Positions 8,809 to 18,020 of a stretch of 64,000 nt of DNA are shown here, piece after piece. The stretch is from Chitinimonas prasina. Lineage in GTDB: Bacteria > Pseudomonadota > Gammaproteobacteria > Burkholderiales > Chitinimonadaceae. A program made the position numbers and the translations under genes. Within the stretch, counting starts at the first letter, position 1, and each line of letters opens with the position of its first letter. The stretch is taken from NCBI RefSeq assembly GCF_030160395.1, contig NZ_BSOG01000002.1, positions 248,001-312,000 of the forward strand. Direction: 5' to 3'. Below the pieces are notes generated by a model. It worked only from the letters and a program-made list of their open reading frames with translations, was not told where the DNA came from and did no database searches.

Positions 8809-11276
8809 AGAATCATCTTCAAGGCAGAGATCAGCGAGATTTCCATACCGCTGATGTCGTATTTCATGACCGGCATTTCAGATTGAAACAAAATGCCAGG
8901 CCCACTGACCTTGACCGTGGCGTTCTCGCCAACGATATCAACGGTGTTGCGTGCACCCACGCTGGAGGCTTCGGTGGCGACCCCGGTCACGCTGATGCGC
9001 ATGCTGGCACCCGTCGCGCTCAGATCCATGCTGGCGCCAACGGCGCTATTGGTCGAACTGGCCCCTGTCAGGTGTATCTGCAGGCTGGCGCCGGTCAGGG
9101 TGTTCTGGTTGCTGGCCCCAGTTACACTATTGCTATTGCTTATCCCTACGGCCTCATTGCTGTTGCTGACGCCGATGGCACTGCTGTTGCTGCGTATATC
9201 TATGGTCTCGGTGGACGTACTGGTGGCATTGATGGTGGTCTTGTTGGTGACATTACCGTTGTGCGTGTTCTCGGTGTAGGCCGTATCGTCTACGGTTGTG
9301 TAGCTTTCGGTCTTGTCATGGCGGGCGCGGTTGTAGCTGATGCCATAGTCCACAATATTGGACGACACCTTGCCGGTACTACGCCCGAAGCTGGAACCGA
9401 AAGACTCATCCACACGCAGCAGATCGCTGGTTGGCCCATATGAGCCATAGGTCGTCGACAGGTCCTGCGTGGCATCCGGCGCGGTCGATTCTGCAGTGGA
9501 CAAGCCATAGTTGGCGCCCTGGCCGTAGCTGGTTTCGCGGAACTTGCCGGTGGCGTAGGCCTTGGTCACCACATCGACTGCCTTGCTCAGGTCTGCTGTG
9601 GAGCTGGCGCCAAAGCTGATGTTCTGGCCATCGCCGTAGCGCGTGCCATAGCTGCTACCCACATTGGTGCTAGCGATCCAAGTGGAAGGTGTCACCGTGG
9701 TATTGCCACAGCTCGACACGATCTGCTGCAGCTCTGGCAGCTCGGATTCATCATTGGAGCGTCCGACGATGACCTGCGCGCCTATCTCGGGCACGGTCTG
9801 CATATGTGCTGCCAGTTTGACCCAGCGGCGGGTGCCGGCCGTATCCGTGGCCAGGCAGACAAAGGCACCCACTGCCTGCAGTTCGGCCTGGTCTTCCGAT
9901 TCCTTGTCGCTGTAGCTGCTGCGGCCTGGATCGAAGTCGCTTTTCTTGAGGAAACGCCAGTCCGTCGGAGGGGTGACGCTTTCGGCATGGCCGACGACAA
10001 CTGCAAGCACCGAGCCTTGCTGGGTGTCCGCCAGCGAGAAAGCCGACACCAGGCCTTCGGCCTCGGTGGCCTCGAAGCGATTCTTGTAGCTACCATCCAG
10101 GCTGGCCTCGTGCTCCACCTTGGTCAGCACGAACTGGCGCAGATTCAGGCTGGGGCGTACCGGCATGGGCGAGCCTTCCATGACGTCTTCGGTCATGGTG
10201 AAGCGAAAGCCGGCCCGGAACATCGGGCAGAAACTTTGACCACTAAGCTGGCTGGCGCCGCTGCGGCTGGCCTGCTCGGTCAGGCTGGCAAAATGCTCGG
10301 CGGCAGAACGGCTGCTACCGTACTGGAAAATCTTGTGCTGCCGGAACACCCGCCCGGCATCCGACGCATCGGGCTTGGCGGCATTGAAGCCATAGATGCC
10401 AGCGCAGCCATCCACCTGCCAGGCCTCGTCCTGACGGGTGAATACGGTATGCACAGCGCTGATCTGCAGGCTTTGCTGATAGCGGTAGTCGCCGATCACA
10501 TCAAACTGCGACAGGCCACCCTCGGTATCATCGGTAAAGGTGTAGCGTAGCTTCCGGCCAGGTAGCGCCTCGGGGTATTCTGGCCGGTTGGCCAGGACCA
10601 GCGTGTGACTGCGTGCGGTGTGTTTGAAATAGAAGTAGAGATGGGCCTTGCCCATCAGGCGGCGCAGGAAGTCGTAATCCGACTCGCCTACCTGCAGCCA
10701 GTCCTGGGTACGTGCCAGCGCTAGTCCGCCAACGGCACTGACATCGACGTCGATATGGTGATAACCCAGCACCGCCAGCAAGGTATCGCTGATGTTGCTG
10801 TCCTGGTACAAGGTATAGCGATTGGCCAGGGTCAACAGCCAGAGAGCGGGCCGCACAGTCAGTTGGTATATGCCGGGCGCACTCATGGCGAAGGCGGCTA
10901 CGATGCCGTTGAACAGGGCCAGCCCATCGCTTGCGCCCCCGGCTATCGCCTTGGCAAAACGCTCGCTGGATGCCTCGATGGCAGTCGGGTCCTGAACCTG
11001 CTCTGGCATGGGCAATCCCACACCAAAGGTAACGGCCTTGCCTATCAGCTGGTCAAAGCGCAACTCACGCCCCGGCTTGCCGCTATTGCCACGCAGTTCC
11101 AGCTGGTATTCAAAGGGCTCGGATACCTGGTCCTGCCCGGTAAAGCTGACCAGGCGGAATGTCTCGTCGCCGATGATGTCCTGGCTGTCCAGGAATATGG
11201 CGCAATGCAGGTACAGGGCTGTGTGCTCGACACTGCCTACATCGGTGATGCCGATGCGGTCTTCTGGCGCATTCAT
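8805..11276 (-). CDS. vgrG: VgrG (TssI) T6SS spike protein with repetitive C-terminal needle
   Basis: VgrG forms the trimeric spike tip of the T6SS tube. The 823 residues hold a gp27-like base (about 25-390, with FDVIGDYRYQQSLQ), a gp5-type OB region (about 430-530), then a long Ser/Thr/Asn/Gly-rich tail. Its final part (about 700-800) repeats an eight-residue pattern around G(A/V/I)S (ISNSNSVTGASNQ, LTGASSTNSAVGAS), as expected for the triple-stranded beta-helix needle. The start at 11276 is supported by AGGAGG seven bases upstream and by an ATGA overlap with tssG. No catalytic extension is visible, so I read it as a structural spike. Confidence 0.92.
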   Translation of the reverse strand: MNAPEDRIGITDVGSVEHTALYLHCAIFLDSQDIIGDETFRLVSFTGQDQVSEPFEYQLELRGNSGKPGRELRFDQLIGKAVTFGVGLPMPEQVQDPTAIEASSERFAKAIAGGASDGLALFNGIVAAFAMSAPGIYQLTVRPALWLLTLANRYTLYQDSNISDTLLAVLGYHHIDVDVSAVGGLALARTQDWLQVGESDYDFLRRLMGKAHLYFYFKHTARSHTLVLANRPEYPEALPGRKLRYTFTDDTEGGLSQFDVIGDYRYQQSLQISAVHTVFTRQDEAWQVDGCAGIYGFNAAKPDASDAGRVFRQHKIFQYGSSRSAAEHFASLTEQASRSGASQLSGQSFCPMFRAGFRFTMTEDVMEGSPMPVRPSLNLRQFVLTKVEHEASLDGSYKNRFEATEAEGLVSAFSLADTQQGSVLAVVVGHAESVTPPTDWRFLKKSDFDPGRSSYSDKESEDQAELQAVGAFVCLATDTAGTRRWVKLAAHMQTVPEIGAQVIVGRSNDESELPELQQIVSSCGNTTVTPSTWIASTNVGSSYGTRYGDGQNISFGASSTADLSKAVDVVTKAYATGKFRETSYGQGANYGLSTAESTAPDATQDLSTTYGSYGPTSDLLRVDESFGSSFGRSTGKVSSNIVDYGISYNRARHDKTESYTTVDDTAYTENTHNGNVTNKTTINATSTSTETIDIRSNSSAIGVSNSNEAVGISNSNSVTGASNQNTLTGASLQIHLTGASSTNSAVGASMDLSATGASMRISVTGVATEASSVGARNTVDIVGENATVKVSGPGILFQSEMPVMKYDISGMEISLISALKMIL

Positions 11277-12400
11277 GCGGCACCTCCTGCAGCAGGAAAG
11301 GCACGAACGATACAACGCGCCTGGTGCTGGTTTCGATCACCACCTGCCAGCCAGGCTGTCTGTCCCAGCCGCATGCCCCAATAGCCTTCGCCAGTCGGGC
11401 CGGGTTGCCAGGCTTGCCGGGTGAGGCGCGAAGGTACGTCTTGAGTGCTCTCAAGGCGTAGGCAAACCAGCGCATCCTGCCGACGCGCCAGCAGAAAACG
11501 TATCAGTTCGGCCAGCTGGCGGTGGCGATAGCCATGGCCGCTACGCCGCCGAGATACCAGCAGGGCGTAACGTGGTGCCTCCACGCGCTGATAGGCAAGC
11601 CCGCGGCAGGTGCGGCCATTGGGCAGTAGTTTGCAGGCAGCGGCATAGGGCAGGGGGCCGATCTCCAGTGCAATCCGCGCTGCAGGCAGCCAGGCGCGAT
11701 CACCCAGGCGGGTCGTTTGCCCCAGCGTAAAGGCGCGGCGGCCCAGCAGGGTCTGGTCTTCTTCTGGCCGTGTTCGCCATGCACCTTGCAGGGGAATCAG
11801 GTGAACCGGTGCGCCGAGATAGCGCGACAGCACCCGCGTCAGCACCGGCGTGCTGCGACGCGGGTCGGCCAGCAGGCCGGCCATGCTGAGCCACGCCCGC
11901 CGGGGCAATACCATCTGTTCAGCCAAGCCAGGCGCTGCCATGCCCATGATGGCCGCCAGCATATGGGCATGCGGGGTGTCCTGGGGGGCCTGCAGGTTAA
12001 GCCCCATGCGATAGGTGGCCTTCAGCCTGTAGCGCAGGCTGTTGATGCGCTGATTGAACAGGTCCAGAAAGCGAGCCATGATCTCATCGCCATTGCGGAT
12101 GCGTTCCAGCATCTGCTCCACCAGCCGCTCCGGCAGCGGGCCGGCATACCCCGCCAGGACGTAATTACCTGTCTGCAGCATGGTGCGGCCATCTGCCATG
12201 GTGTCGATCTGGCGCACCTCGTGGCCCGGGAACGCCGCGCCCAGATTGGCCTGGAAGGCCAGGTGCCTATCCATCAGCTCGGGTTGCGCGCCCCGCTCGG
12301 CCAGCAGCAGCCGCACCAGTTGGTAGAAGTCGAAGCGACTCGCCTCGCTGCGTACCGACTCGCTCAGAGGACGACTTGTTCGCCAGCCATGGGTGGCCAT
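11273..12400 (-). CDS. tssG: TssG T6SS baseplate wedge protein
   Basis: TssG pairs with TssF in the baseplate wedge. The 375-residue length is in the family range, and the N-terminus contains the typical segment EASRFDFYQLVRLLLAERG. It also has the conserved DLFNQRINSLRYR region (about residues 112-124) found in TssG. The start overlaps the end of tssF by 37 bases and is preceded by an AAGGAAAG site; the stop overlaps the vgrG start. It is inside the uninterrupted T6SS operon. Confidence 0.9.
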   Translation of the reverse strand: MATHGWRTSRPLSESVRSEASRFDFYQLVRLLLAERGAQPELMDRHLAFQANLGAAFPGHEVRQIDTMADGRTMLQTGNYVLAGYAGPLPERLVEQMLERIRNGDEIMARFLDLFNQRINSLRYRLKATYRMGLNLQAPQDTPHAHMLAAIMGMAAPGLAEQMVLPRRAWLSMAGLLADPRRSTPVLTRVLSRYLGAPVHLIPLQGAWRTRPEEDQTLLGRRAFTLGQTTRLGDRAWLPAARIALEIGPLPYAAACKLLPNGRTCRGLAYQRVEAPRYALLVSRRRSGHGYRHRQLAELIRFLLARRQDALVCLRLESTQDVPSRLTRQAWQPGPTGEGYWGMRLGQTAWLAGGDRNQHQARCIVRAFPAAGGAA

Positions 12401-14175
12401 GTTTTCAGCTTTCCTTTGACGTCATGGGTTTCCAGGCTCAACTCCGTCAGCATATTGACGCTGGCGAACAGGGCGAAGAAGCGGCGTAATACGGCGGCAA
12501 ACAGCACTGGGCTACAGCCTTCGAAGCGCTGCCTGTCTATCTTGATGGTGATATGCAAGCCCTCGACCATATGGCGATAGCCGTCCCGGTTGAAGGCGCG
12601 GACGATGGGTTCGGTGCTCAATCCGCTCAGGCTGTCTATCTGCTTGGCACCCAGCAGGGTGGCTCGCCCCAGGTGGAGTCGCAGCATGCTCTTGAGAGCG
12701 CCCAGCCCCTGGGCATTGCCTGTCAGCGGTAGATGGTTGAGTAACAATTGCGATATCAGCGCCCAGGGTTGTTTGCCCAGCAGTACCGGTGACTGGTGTG
12801 GCGTGGGCTTGGATGCCACCTGGGCAGCCTTGACCGGCCCCGAACCTTCCAGCGTGAGCTTGTCGCCGGCACAGAGTTGCTCGGCCAGCCGGCGATTGGT
12901 GCATAGCGCACGCCCACCTATGGTCTCGTCACTAGGACGCTGCAGGTCAAAGCCCATATCCAGAAAGGACACATAGGTTTCGGTACCCGGTACGCTACGA
13001 ACCGTGCTCTCATCCCGACGGGTAACGTAGAAGTAATCCTGTTGCTCCAGCCGGTCGAAGCCATCCAGGGCGAAGTAGGGCGACAAGGGCCTGGGCGGTT
13101 CGCCGGGCCGGATGGCCGTGAGGGTTTCGATGCGGTAGATCTCGGTGTGGCGGTGCTGGGCCAGGTCGGCACTGAGTCGATACTCATAGCGGGAATGGTC
13201 CAGCGCCAAGGGCTCGATACGCTGGGGGAACAGATTGACCAGTGGGGCGCAATTCAGGCGCAATGAGCGCGGACCGGGGTCCAGGCTCTTGTCCACCGTG
13301 CTCTTGAGCAGCAACAACAGCTCAGCCTCCTGGCCGGCACCAGCAAAGTCCAGTCCGCTCAGCTCGAAGAACAAGAATTTCTCGGGGAAGGCGAAATATT
13401 CCTGTACCAGGCGGTAGCCGGGATGCGTGACCATATCGGTCGCTACTGCGGCTTCGCTGTCGTCAAAACCCAGCCAGCGCAGGGCGTCAGCACCCTGCCG
13501 GCGCAATTGCTGGCTGCCATCCAGGGTGGCAATCCCGGCCAGCTGCAGGCTGAGCAGCTCATACAGGCGCCAGCATGCCGGGTTTTCGATATCGAGATAG
13601 AACCGCAACTTCGACAGCGCCAGGGCTGCCAGCGGATGCTGCCCGGTGGTGCGCAGCCGTAGCTTCAATACCGAATGCACGGCAGGGTCGTTGCTGAGTC
13701 CATCAAACGCCGTGGTGGATATCTGCCTGACCTCGACGATCTCCAGCGGCACCAGGGGGATGTCGAAACAGGCGCTCATGCGGCAGCGCACATGGCGTCC
13801 CGCCTCGTCACGCGCCAGGGCATGAAACTCGCGGCCGCGCTCCAGCCGCACTGCCTGGGCATAGTTGGCATCTGGCCTGGGTGTCAGCTCGGCCACCAAT
13901 AGGCTGGGTATGGGCGCTTCCAGGTGCGGGTAGAGCTGGGCCATCAGCGCATTGGGCAGCTGGCTGGCATCGCGATCCAGTTGGTGGCGCAGCCGGCCAG
14001 CCAGGAAGGCGAAGGACTGCATCAGTAGCTCGACATGCGGGTCGCCCGACTTGCCTTGACCCAGGGCCAAGGCCTGCGCGGTTGCCGGGTAGTCCTGGCC
14101 AAAGGTCACTGCCTGCTCGCGCAGCTGACCCAATTCGGACTCAAAGTAGTCGCGGAAGCTGAGACTGCGGTCCAT
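12364..14175 (-). CDS. tssF: TssF T6SS baseplate wedge protein
   Basis: TssF is the large baseplate wedge subunit. The 603 residues begin MDRSLSFRDYFESELGQLRE and carry segments known from the family, such as DPHVELLMQSFAFLAGRLR and LYPHLEAPIPSL. I chose 14175 as start because GGAGCG lies upstream at good distance; a GTG seven codons earlier is less likely. The gene is separated from tssE by about 200 bases, the only sizeable gap in the operon, and overlaps tssG at its 3' end. Confidence 0.93.
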   Translation of the reverse strand: MDRSLSFRDYFESELGQLREQAVTFGQDYPATAQALALGQGKSGDPHVELLMQSFAFLAGRLRHQLDRDASQLPNALMAQLYPHLEAPIPSLLVAELTPRPDANYAQAVRLERGREFHALARDEAGRHVRCRMSACFDIPLVPLEIVEVRQISTTAFDGLSNDPAVHSVLKLRLRTTGQHPLAALALSKLRFYLDIENPACWRLYELLSLQLAGIATLDGSQQLRRQGADALRWLGFDDSEAAVATDMVTHPGYRLVQEYFAFPEKFLFFELSGLDFAGAGQEAELLLLLKSTVDKSLDPGPRSLRLNCAPLVNLFPQRIEPLALDHSRYEYRLSADLAQHRHTEIYRIETLTAIRPGEPPRPLSPYFALDGFDRLEQQDYFYVTRRDESTVRSVPGTETYVSFLDMGFDLQRPSDETIGGRALCTNRRLAEQLCAGDKLTLEGSGPVKAAQVASKPTPHQSPVLLGKQPWALISQLLLNHLPLTGNAQGLGALKSMLRLHLGRATLLGAKQIDSLSGLSTEPIVRAFNRDGYRHMVEGLHITIKIDRQRFEGCSPVLFAAVLRRFFALFASVNMLTELSLETHDVKGKLKTWPPMAGEQVVL

Positions 14176-14378
14176 CACACCGCTCCTTGTCCGCACAAGC
14201 CCGTGCCCGGCCGGGTCAGCGGCTTTGCAGTGGCAGGCAAGATCAGTGCAGGTGTCATGGCACGCATCCAGACTAAGAGTTGAAATCAGTCGTTCTTGCC
14301 GGCACGGTTATGCGCAGGCGGTCCATCACATCATCCCGGCGGCAGGGGGCGTGCTGCTGCCCGTCGCTGGCAATTTGG
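14176..14378 (-). other. Gap between tssE and tssF inside the T6SS operon
   Basis: About 200 bases with no supported gene. No hairpin with a T-run was recognised, so transcription probably continues from tssE to tssF. A promoter internal to the operon is possible but no convincing elements were seen. Confidence 0.4.
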
Positions 14379-14762
14379 CTAGCCACCGCCATCGCGTTCA
14401 AACCGTAGCTCGGGCCCCTCCGGCAGATCGCGCAGCATGGCGGTCACGCCGATACGGAACGGGTGCCGTGGCTGCCTGGTGGGTAGTAGCTCTACCTTCA
14501 CCCCAATCAGCCGGGGTTCGTGTAGTTCTATCAACTTGCGCAGGCGCTCGGCATAGTGCTGCAGCAAGGGGCCACCCGCGGGCAGAGACAGCGGGTCGGG
14601 CATGCTGATGTCCAGCAAGCCCGTCCCTTGCTGCTCGGCCAGCCATTCGCGGCAACCCACCAGCCAATCGAGCTGGTACAGAATGGCCTTGCGCAGCGCC
14701 TCTTCGCCATGAGCTGCCAGGCTGTCGGGCCGAGCCACCAGTTTGTCGAAGAGGAACTGCAC
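14379..14762 (-). CDS. tssE: TssE (gp25-like) T6SS baseplate protein
   Basis: TssE is the gp25-like baseplate protein that nucleates sheath assembly. I place the start at a GTG (14762) because a GGAGG lies six bases upstream and the reading begins QFLFDKL, in line with family N-termini; this gives 127 residues. The longer open frame would overlap hcp. The region around LDISMPDPLSLP and the C-terminal segment IELHEPRLIGVKVELLP match the gp25 fold, which carries a conserved E-P-R-L. It lies 16 bases downstream of hcp. Confidence 0.88.
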   Translation of the reverse strand: MQFLFDKLVARPDSLAAHGEEALRKAILYQLDWLVGCREWLAEQQGTGLLDISMPDPLSLPAGGPLLQHYAERLRKLIELHEPRLIGVKVELLPTRQPRHPFRIGVTAMLRDLPEGPELRFERDGGG

Positions 14763-14778
14763 GGCATGCCTCCAGTGC

Positions 14779-15402
14779 CTACGGCGTGAATTCGCCAATG
14801 GGGCGATTGCGCGCCAGACTCCACCCTGCAGGCACCACACCTGCCGTCTTGGTGTCGGCCAACTGGACGGTGTATTTCCAGAGTATTTCGGTGAAGTTGA
14901 GCTTGAACTGCTCAGTGGGCATGTCATCCGGATTCGACTGGAACTGGATTTCGCTGATCATGGCGTCACGCAATGCCATGGTCAGTATGTTCGCCGTCTT
15001 GTCGCCGGAGTTACGGCAGATGTAGATCATCGTCGGCTGATCCTTACCTGCGCCCAGGGGTTTGGCGCGCAGGCAGAGATCGAAGAACTTGACCGACAGC
15101 TTGTCGACGTACTTGACGCAGGTGAACTCGGTGATGATGGGGCGGCCTGAGGTGCGCGCAGAGTTGGAGACATCCGTCGTCATCTGCTGCTTCATGCCTT
15201 GGTGTACCGATACCAGCTCGATACAGGCCGTACCATCAAATGGGATATTGGGGGTGCCGCCAAAGGTTTGTACCGTGGCGTCACCACCCGTACCCCAGTC
15301 GGTGGTATTGATCAGGCTGCCACCCTTGTCCCAACTGTTAAGCCCGCCGTCACTGCCGGTAAAGAGCGTCTTGTCGCCCGGTTGCAAGAGAATCAGATCC
15401 AT
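14779..15402 (-). CDS. hcp: Hcp (TssD) T6SS tube protein
   Basis: Hcp hexamers stack into the inner tube that is expelled with its cargo. The 207-residue product carries the Hcp1-type fold signals: VHQGMKQQMTTDV, a GRPIITEFTCVKYVDKLS segment and a C-terminal strand set ending near FTEILWKYTVQL. It is longer than the common 160-170 residue Hcp, mainly through an N-terminal insertion (about residues 10-55). An AAGGAAAG ribosome-binding site precedes the ATG. It follows tssBC by 31 bases, giving tube and sheath from one transcript. Confidence 0.9.
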   Translation of the reverse strand: MDLILLQPGDKTLFTGSDGGLNSWDKGGSLINTTDWGTGGDATVQTFGGTPNIPFDGTACIELVSVHQGMKQQMTTDVSNSARTSGRPIITEFTCVKYVDKLSVKFFDLCLRAKPLGAGKDQPTMIYICRNSGDKTANILTMALRDAMISEIQFQSNPDDMPTEQFKLNFTEILWKYTVQLADTKTAGVVPAGWSLARNRPIGEFTP

Positions 15403-15433
15403 CGTGCTTTCCTTTCAGCATTCATTCGGGCTA

Positions 15434-17476
15434 TTAGGCGGGTAGCTCGGCCACCAGGCGGATTGAGGTGGTCAATTCCTCAAGCTGGAAGTGCGGACGC
15501 AAGAAGAGCGTGGCGCGATAGCTGCCTGGCGAGCCTGGCACCTCGGTAACGCTGATCTTGGCAGCACTGAGCGGATAGGCTGCCTTGACTGCCTGGGCAG
15601 CGCTTTCGTCCAGCAACACATACTGGCTGACCCAGGTATTGAGGAAGGCCTCTACATTGCCCCGCGTGAGGAAACTGCCCACCTTCTCCCGCATGATCAC
15701 CTTGACGTAATGAGCGAAGCGCGAGGCGGCCAGAATGTAGGGCAACATGGCCGATATCTGCGCATTACTATTGGCGAGGTCCGAGAGATACAGCTTGGGC
15801 TGATTGGTGGACTGCCCGCCAAAGAACGCCGCCTTGGCAGAACCCTTGCAATGGCAGATCGCCATGAAGCCAAGGTCATTCAGTTCTTTTTCGCGCCGGT
15901 CGGTAATCGCCACCTGGGTAGGGCAGATCATCTCCACATCGCCGTCATCGCTGGGGTAGGTGTAGACCGGCAAGCCTTCAACCAGACCGCCACCTTCTAC
16001 CCCGCGTATTGCCGCAGTCCAGCCATAGATGGCAAAAGCATTGGTAATGCGCTCGGCCAGCACGAATGCCGGGTTGCCCCACAGGAACTTTGCCGAATCG
16101 GGCATCTTGACGGCTGCAGCTGGGTCGCGGCTGACATCTTCCTGGTAGTTGACGCCCTCGCAGGGTAGGGTATCGGGCCCATAAGGCAGGCGTATCAGCA
16201 CGCGTGGTAGTGTCAGGGTGACATAGCGAGAGTCTTCGCTTTGCCGAAAGGCGCGCCAGTTAATGAGTTCGACGCTCTCAAATATCTTTTGCAGATCGCG
16301 AGGCTTGGCCAGGTTTTCAAAGCTTTCGAGATCGAACAGCTTGGCGTAGGCTGCCGCGATAAAGGGTGCATGGCCAGCAGCGGCGACCTCAGCGAGCTTG
16401 GACAGCAAAGTCATGTCATTGGGGTGGCGGCCAAACTCGTAGTCACCCACCAGCATGCTGTAGGGCGCGCCGCCGTAGGTGCCGTATTCGGCTTCATAGA
16501 TTTTCTTGAATAGGCCGCTCTGATCAAACTCCACTGCCTTGGTCAGGTCATCCAGCAGGTCCTTCTTCGACGCATTCAGCACGCGCAGTTTGAGCATGGC
16601 GCCGGTTTCAGTGCGCGACACAAGATAGAACAAGCCGCGCCAGGTGGCTTCCAGCCGCTGGAAATTCTCGGCATGCATGATGGCATCGAGCTGCAGGCCC
16701 AGCGCGTGATCCACTTCCGCCACGCGGTCGTCTATCAGTGCTGCAGAACCCGTCAAAGGGGCGGCGCCTTTTTTCGCGGCGCGGGCTGTGGCGTCGGCCA
16801 GCAAGGTATCCAGCCTGGCGACAACATCCACAGCGAACTGGCCCATCAACTCCAGCAGGGTCGCGGTGGCGTCTGCATCCAGCGCTAGTCCACTGGAGCC
16901 AACCAGATCTGCCAGCTTGCCCGTAGGGGTGACTTTCGCCCAATCGTCCGGCTTGGCAGTGGCACTGAACAGGCCAACCAGTTCGGCACGGGCCGCTTTG
17001 CCGTCGTCGCTATCTGCAACGACCAGATCGAGATAGCGCGCCAGCCTGTCGGTGATTTCGGCTTTGGACTGCAGAAAACGTATGCGGGCGCGCCCTTCAT
17101 ACAGCGTGCGCATGTCATCGACCTGGTGTATCACCTTCACCGGCGTGAAGTCTTCCATATTGTTGAAAGACAGCGTGCCAGACAGCTTGGCGTCGGCAGG
17201 GGCGCCAGGCAGCAGATTGGGTACCTTGCCTATGGCCAGCTTGGGGGCAATGCTCTCCATGACCTTGTTGAAATTATCGCGATCAATCTCTGTGAGCTTG
17301 CGATCCTTGAGCGGGGGTAAGGGCTCGGCAAGAAAGTCGCCATTGAGCTCTGACAGGATGCCAACGATGAACGGCAGTTCCTTTTTCTCCAAGGCACCAC
17401 CGGTCTCTACATCGTATGTGATGCGCACCCGCGGCGGGCGGACCCGCAATAGTTTGTCTTGAACACTTCCCAACAT
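15434..17476 (-). CDS. tssBC: Natural TssB-TssC fusion, T6SS contractile sheath
   Basis: One uninterrupted frame of 680 codons encodes both sheath proteins. Residues 1 to about 150 are TssB/VipA (RITYDVETGGALEKKELPF, then LPPLKDRKLTEIDRDNF). Residues about 150-240 are a linker rich in Ala and acidic residues. Residues about 240-680 are TssC/VipB (AIMHAENFQRLEATWRGLFY, then EYGTYGGAPYSMLVGDYEF, up to a C-terminal FLRPHFQLEELTTSIRLVAELP). Nearly all T6SS loci encode these as two genes with a stop and restart between. I chose 17476 as start because GGGAG lies ten bases upstream and the TssB N-terminus begins there; the frame remains open 96 codons further upstream without family similarity. It is the first gene of the operon. 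Confidence 0.9.
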   Translation of the reverse strand: MLGSVQDKLLRVRPPRVRITYDVETGGALEKKELPFIVGILSELNGDFLAEPLPPLKDRKLTEIDRDNFNKVMESIAPKLAIGKVPNLLPGAPADAKLSGTLSFNNMEDFTPVKVIHQVDDMRTLYEGRARIRFLQSKAEITDRLARYLDLVVADSDDGKAARAELVGLFSATAKPDDWAKVTPTGKLADLVGSSGLALDADATATLLELMGQFAVDVVARLDTLLADATARAAKKGAAPLTGSAALIDDRVAEVDHALGLQLDAIMHAENFQRLEATWRGLFYLVSRTETGAMLKLRVLNASKKDLLDDLTKAVEFDQSGLFKKIYEAEYGTYGGAPYSMLVGDYEFGRHPNDMTLLSKLAEVAAAGHAPFIAAAYAKLFDLESFENLAKPRDLQKIFESVELINWRAFRQSEDSRYVTLTLPRVLIRLPYGPDTLPCEGVNYQEDVSRDPAAAVKMPDSAKFLWGNPAFVLAERITNAFAIYGWTAAIRGVEGGGLVEGLPVYTYPSDDGDVEMICPTQVAITDRREKELNDLGFMAICHCKGSAKAAFFGGQSTNQPKLYLSDLANSNAQISAMLPYILAASRFAHYVKVIMREKVGSFLTRGNVEAFLNTWVSQYVLLDESAAQAVKAAYPLSAAKISVTEVPGSPGSYRATLFLRPHFQLEELTTSIRLVAELPA

Positions 17477-17660
17477 GGTTTGTCTGCTCCCTTTCTGAAG
17501 ATCCGAACCGATCCGACGCAAGCGGCCATGGGGCAGATGGCAGTTCCATGCCATCGTTGCTGCGCCAATACCTAACGCGGTCCGCTTGATGTAGCCAAGG
17601 GTGCGAACCTCGCCGTGTAAGCGCCAGGGCAAGCCTTTGCGCTTGTGGGAGGCCTCTATA

Positions 17661-17676
17661 TACAAGTCCCATGCCA
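17661..17676 (-). promoter_or_regulatory. Weak sigma-54-type promoter candidate for tssBC
   Basis: On the minus strand the sequence reads TGGCAT, five bases, then TTGTA. The -24 GG and the ten-base spacing are right, but the -12 element is GT where sigma-54 promoters almost always have GC. It lies 185 bases upstream of tssBC. A sigma-54 activator gene is encoded 2 kb upstream, which is why I list it. Confidence 0.3.
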
Positions 17677-17678
17677 GC

Positions 17679-17695
17679 AATACGAATTTCGTATT
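17679..17695. promoter_or_regulatory. Perfect inverted repeat, operator candidate
   Basis: AATACGAA, one T, TTCGTATT: eight-base arms with a single central base, immediately upstream of the sigma-54-like element. Its symmetry and its place in the T6SS control region suggest a dimeric regulator site. The regulator is unknown. Confidence 0.5.
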
Positions 17696-18020
17696 TGCTT
17701 GATTTGAAAGAGTATTTTTTTGATCTTCGCATGGCCTGGGTAAAGAATCACCCGCGGCATCCAAGGGCTGGGAGCAGCGAATGCAGATGGAGCTTGATCT
17801 GGGCGCATGGGTTGCATATGACCCGCCATGGGATCAAAACAACCCGCATTGCAAGAATCGGAGCGCAACTACCCTGCGGCGGTAAAACGGCTGGCCGCGT
17901 GGTAACCGAGGGGGAGGGGGGCGCCAGAATGGTTGGCGTGAATGATGGCGCTGAAGCCATCGATGCAGGCGGGGCAAGGGCCGCCGATGGCGACAGCCCT
18001 TGCAAAATCGGTGCGGCTGG

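Larger units (their letters stand above)
17477..18020 (-). promoter_or_regulatory. T6SS operon upstream region
   Basis: This 544-base gap between the SIMPL gene and tssBC holds no supported gene and must contain the T6SS promoter. It carries a perfect inverted repeat (17679-17695), a sigma-54-like element beside it (17661-17676) and a seven-base-pair hairpin (17536-17555, arms GATGGCA and TGCCATC) that would lie in the tssBC leader. The AT-rich stretch 17690-17725 stands out from its GC-rich surroundings. Confidence 0.55.

Noticed and set aside
18001-18016. Second sigma-54-like match (CCGCAC-N5-TTGC on the minus strand)
   Set aside because: The invariant -24 GG is absent and the site is more than 500 bases upstream of tssBC.
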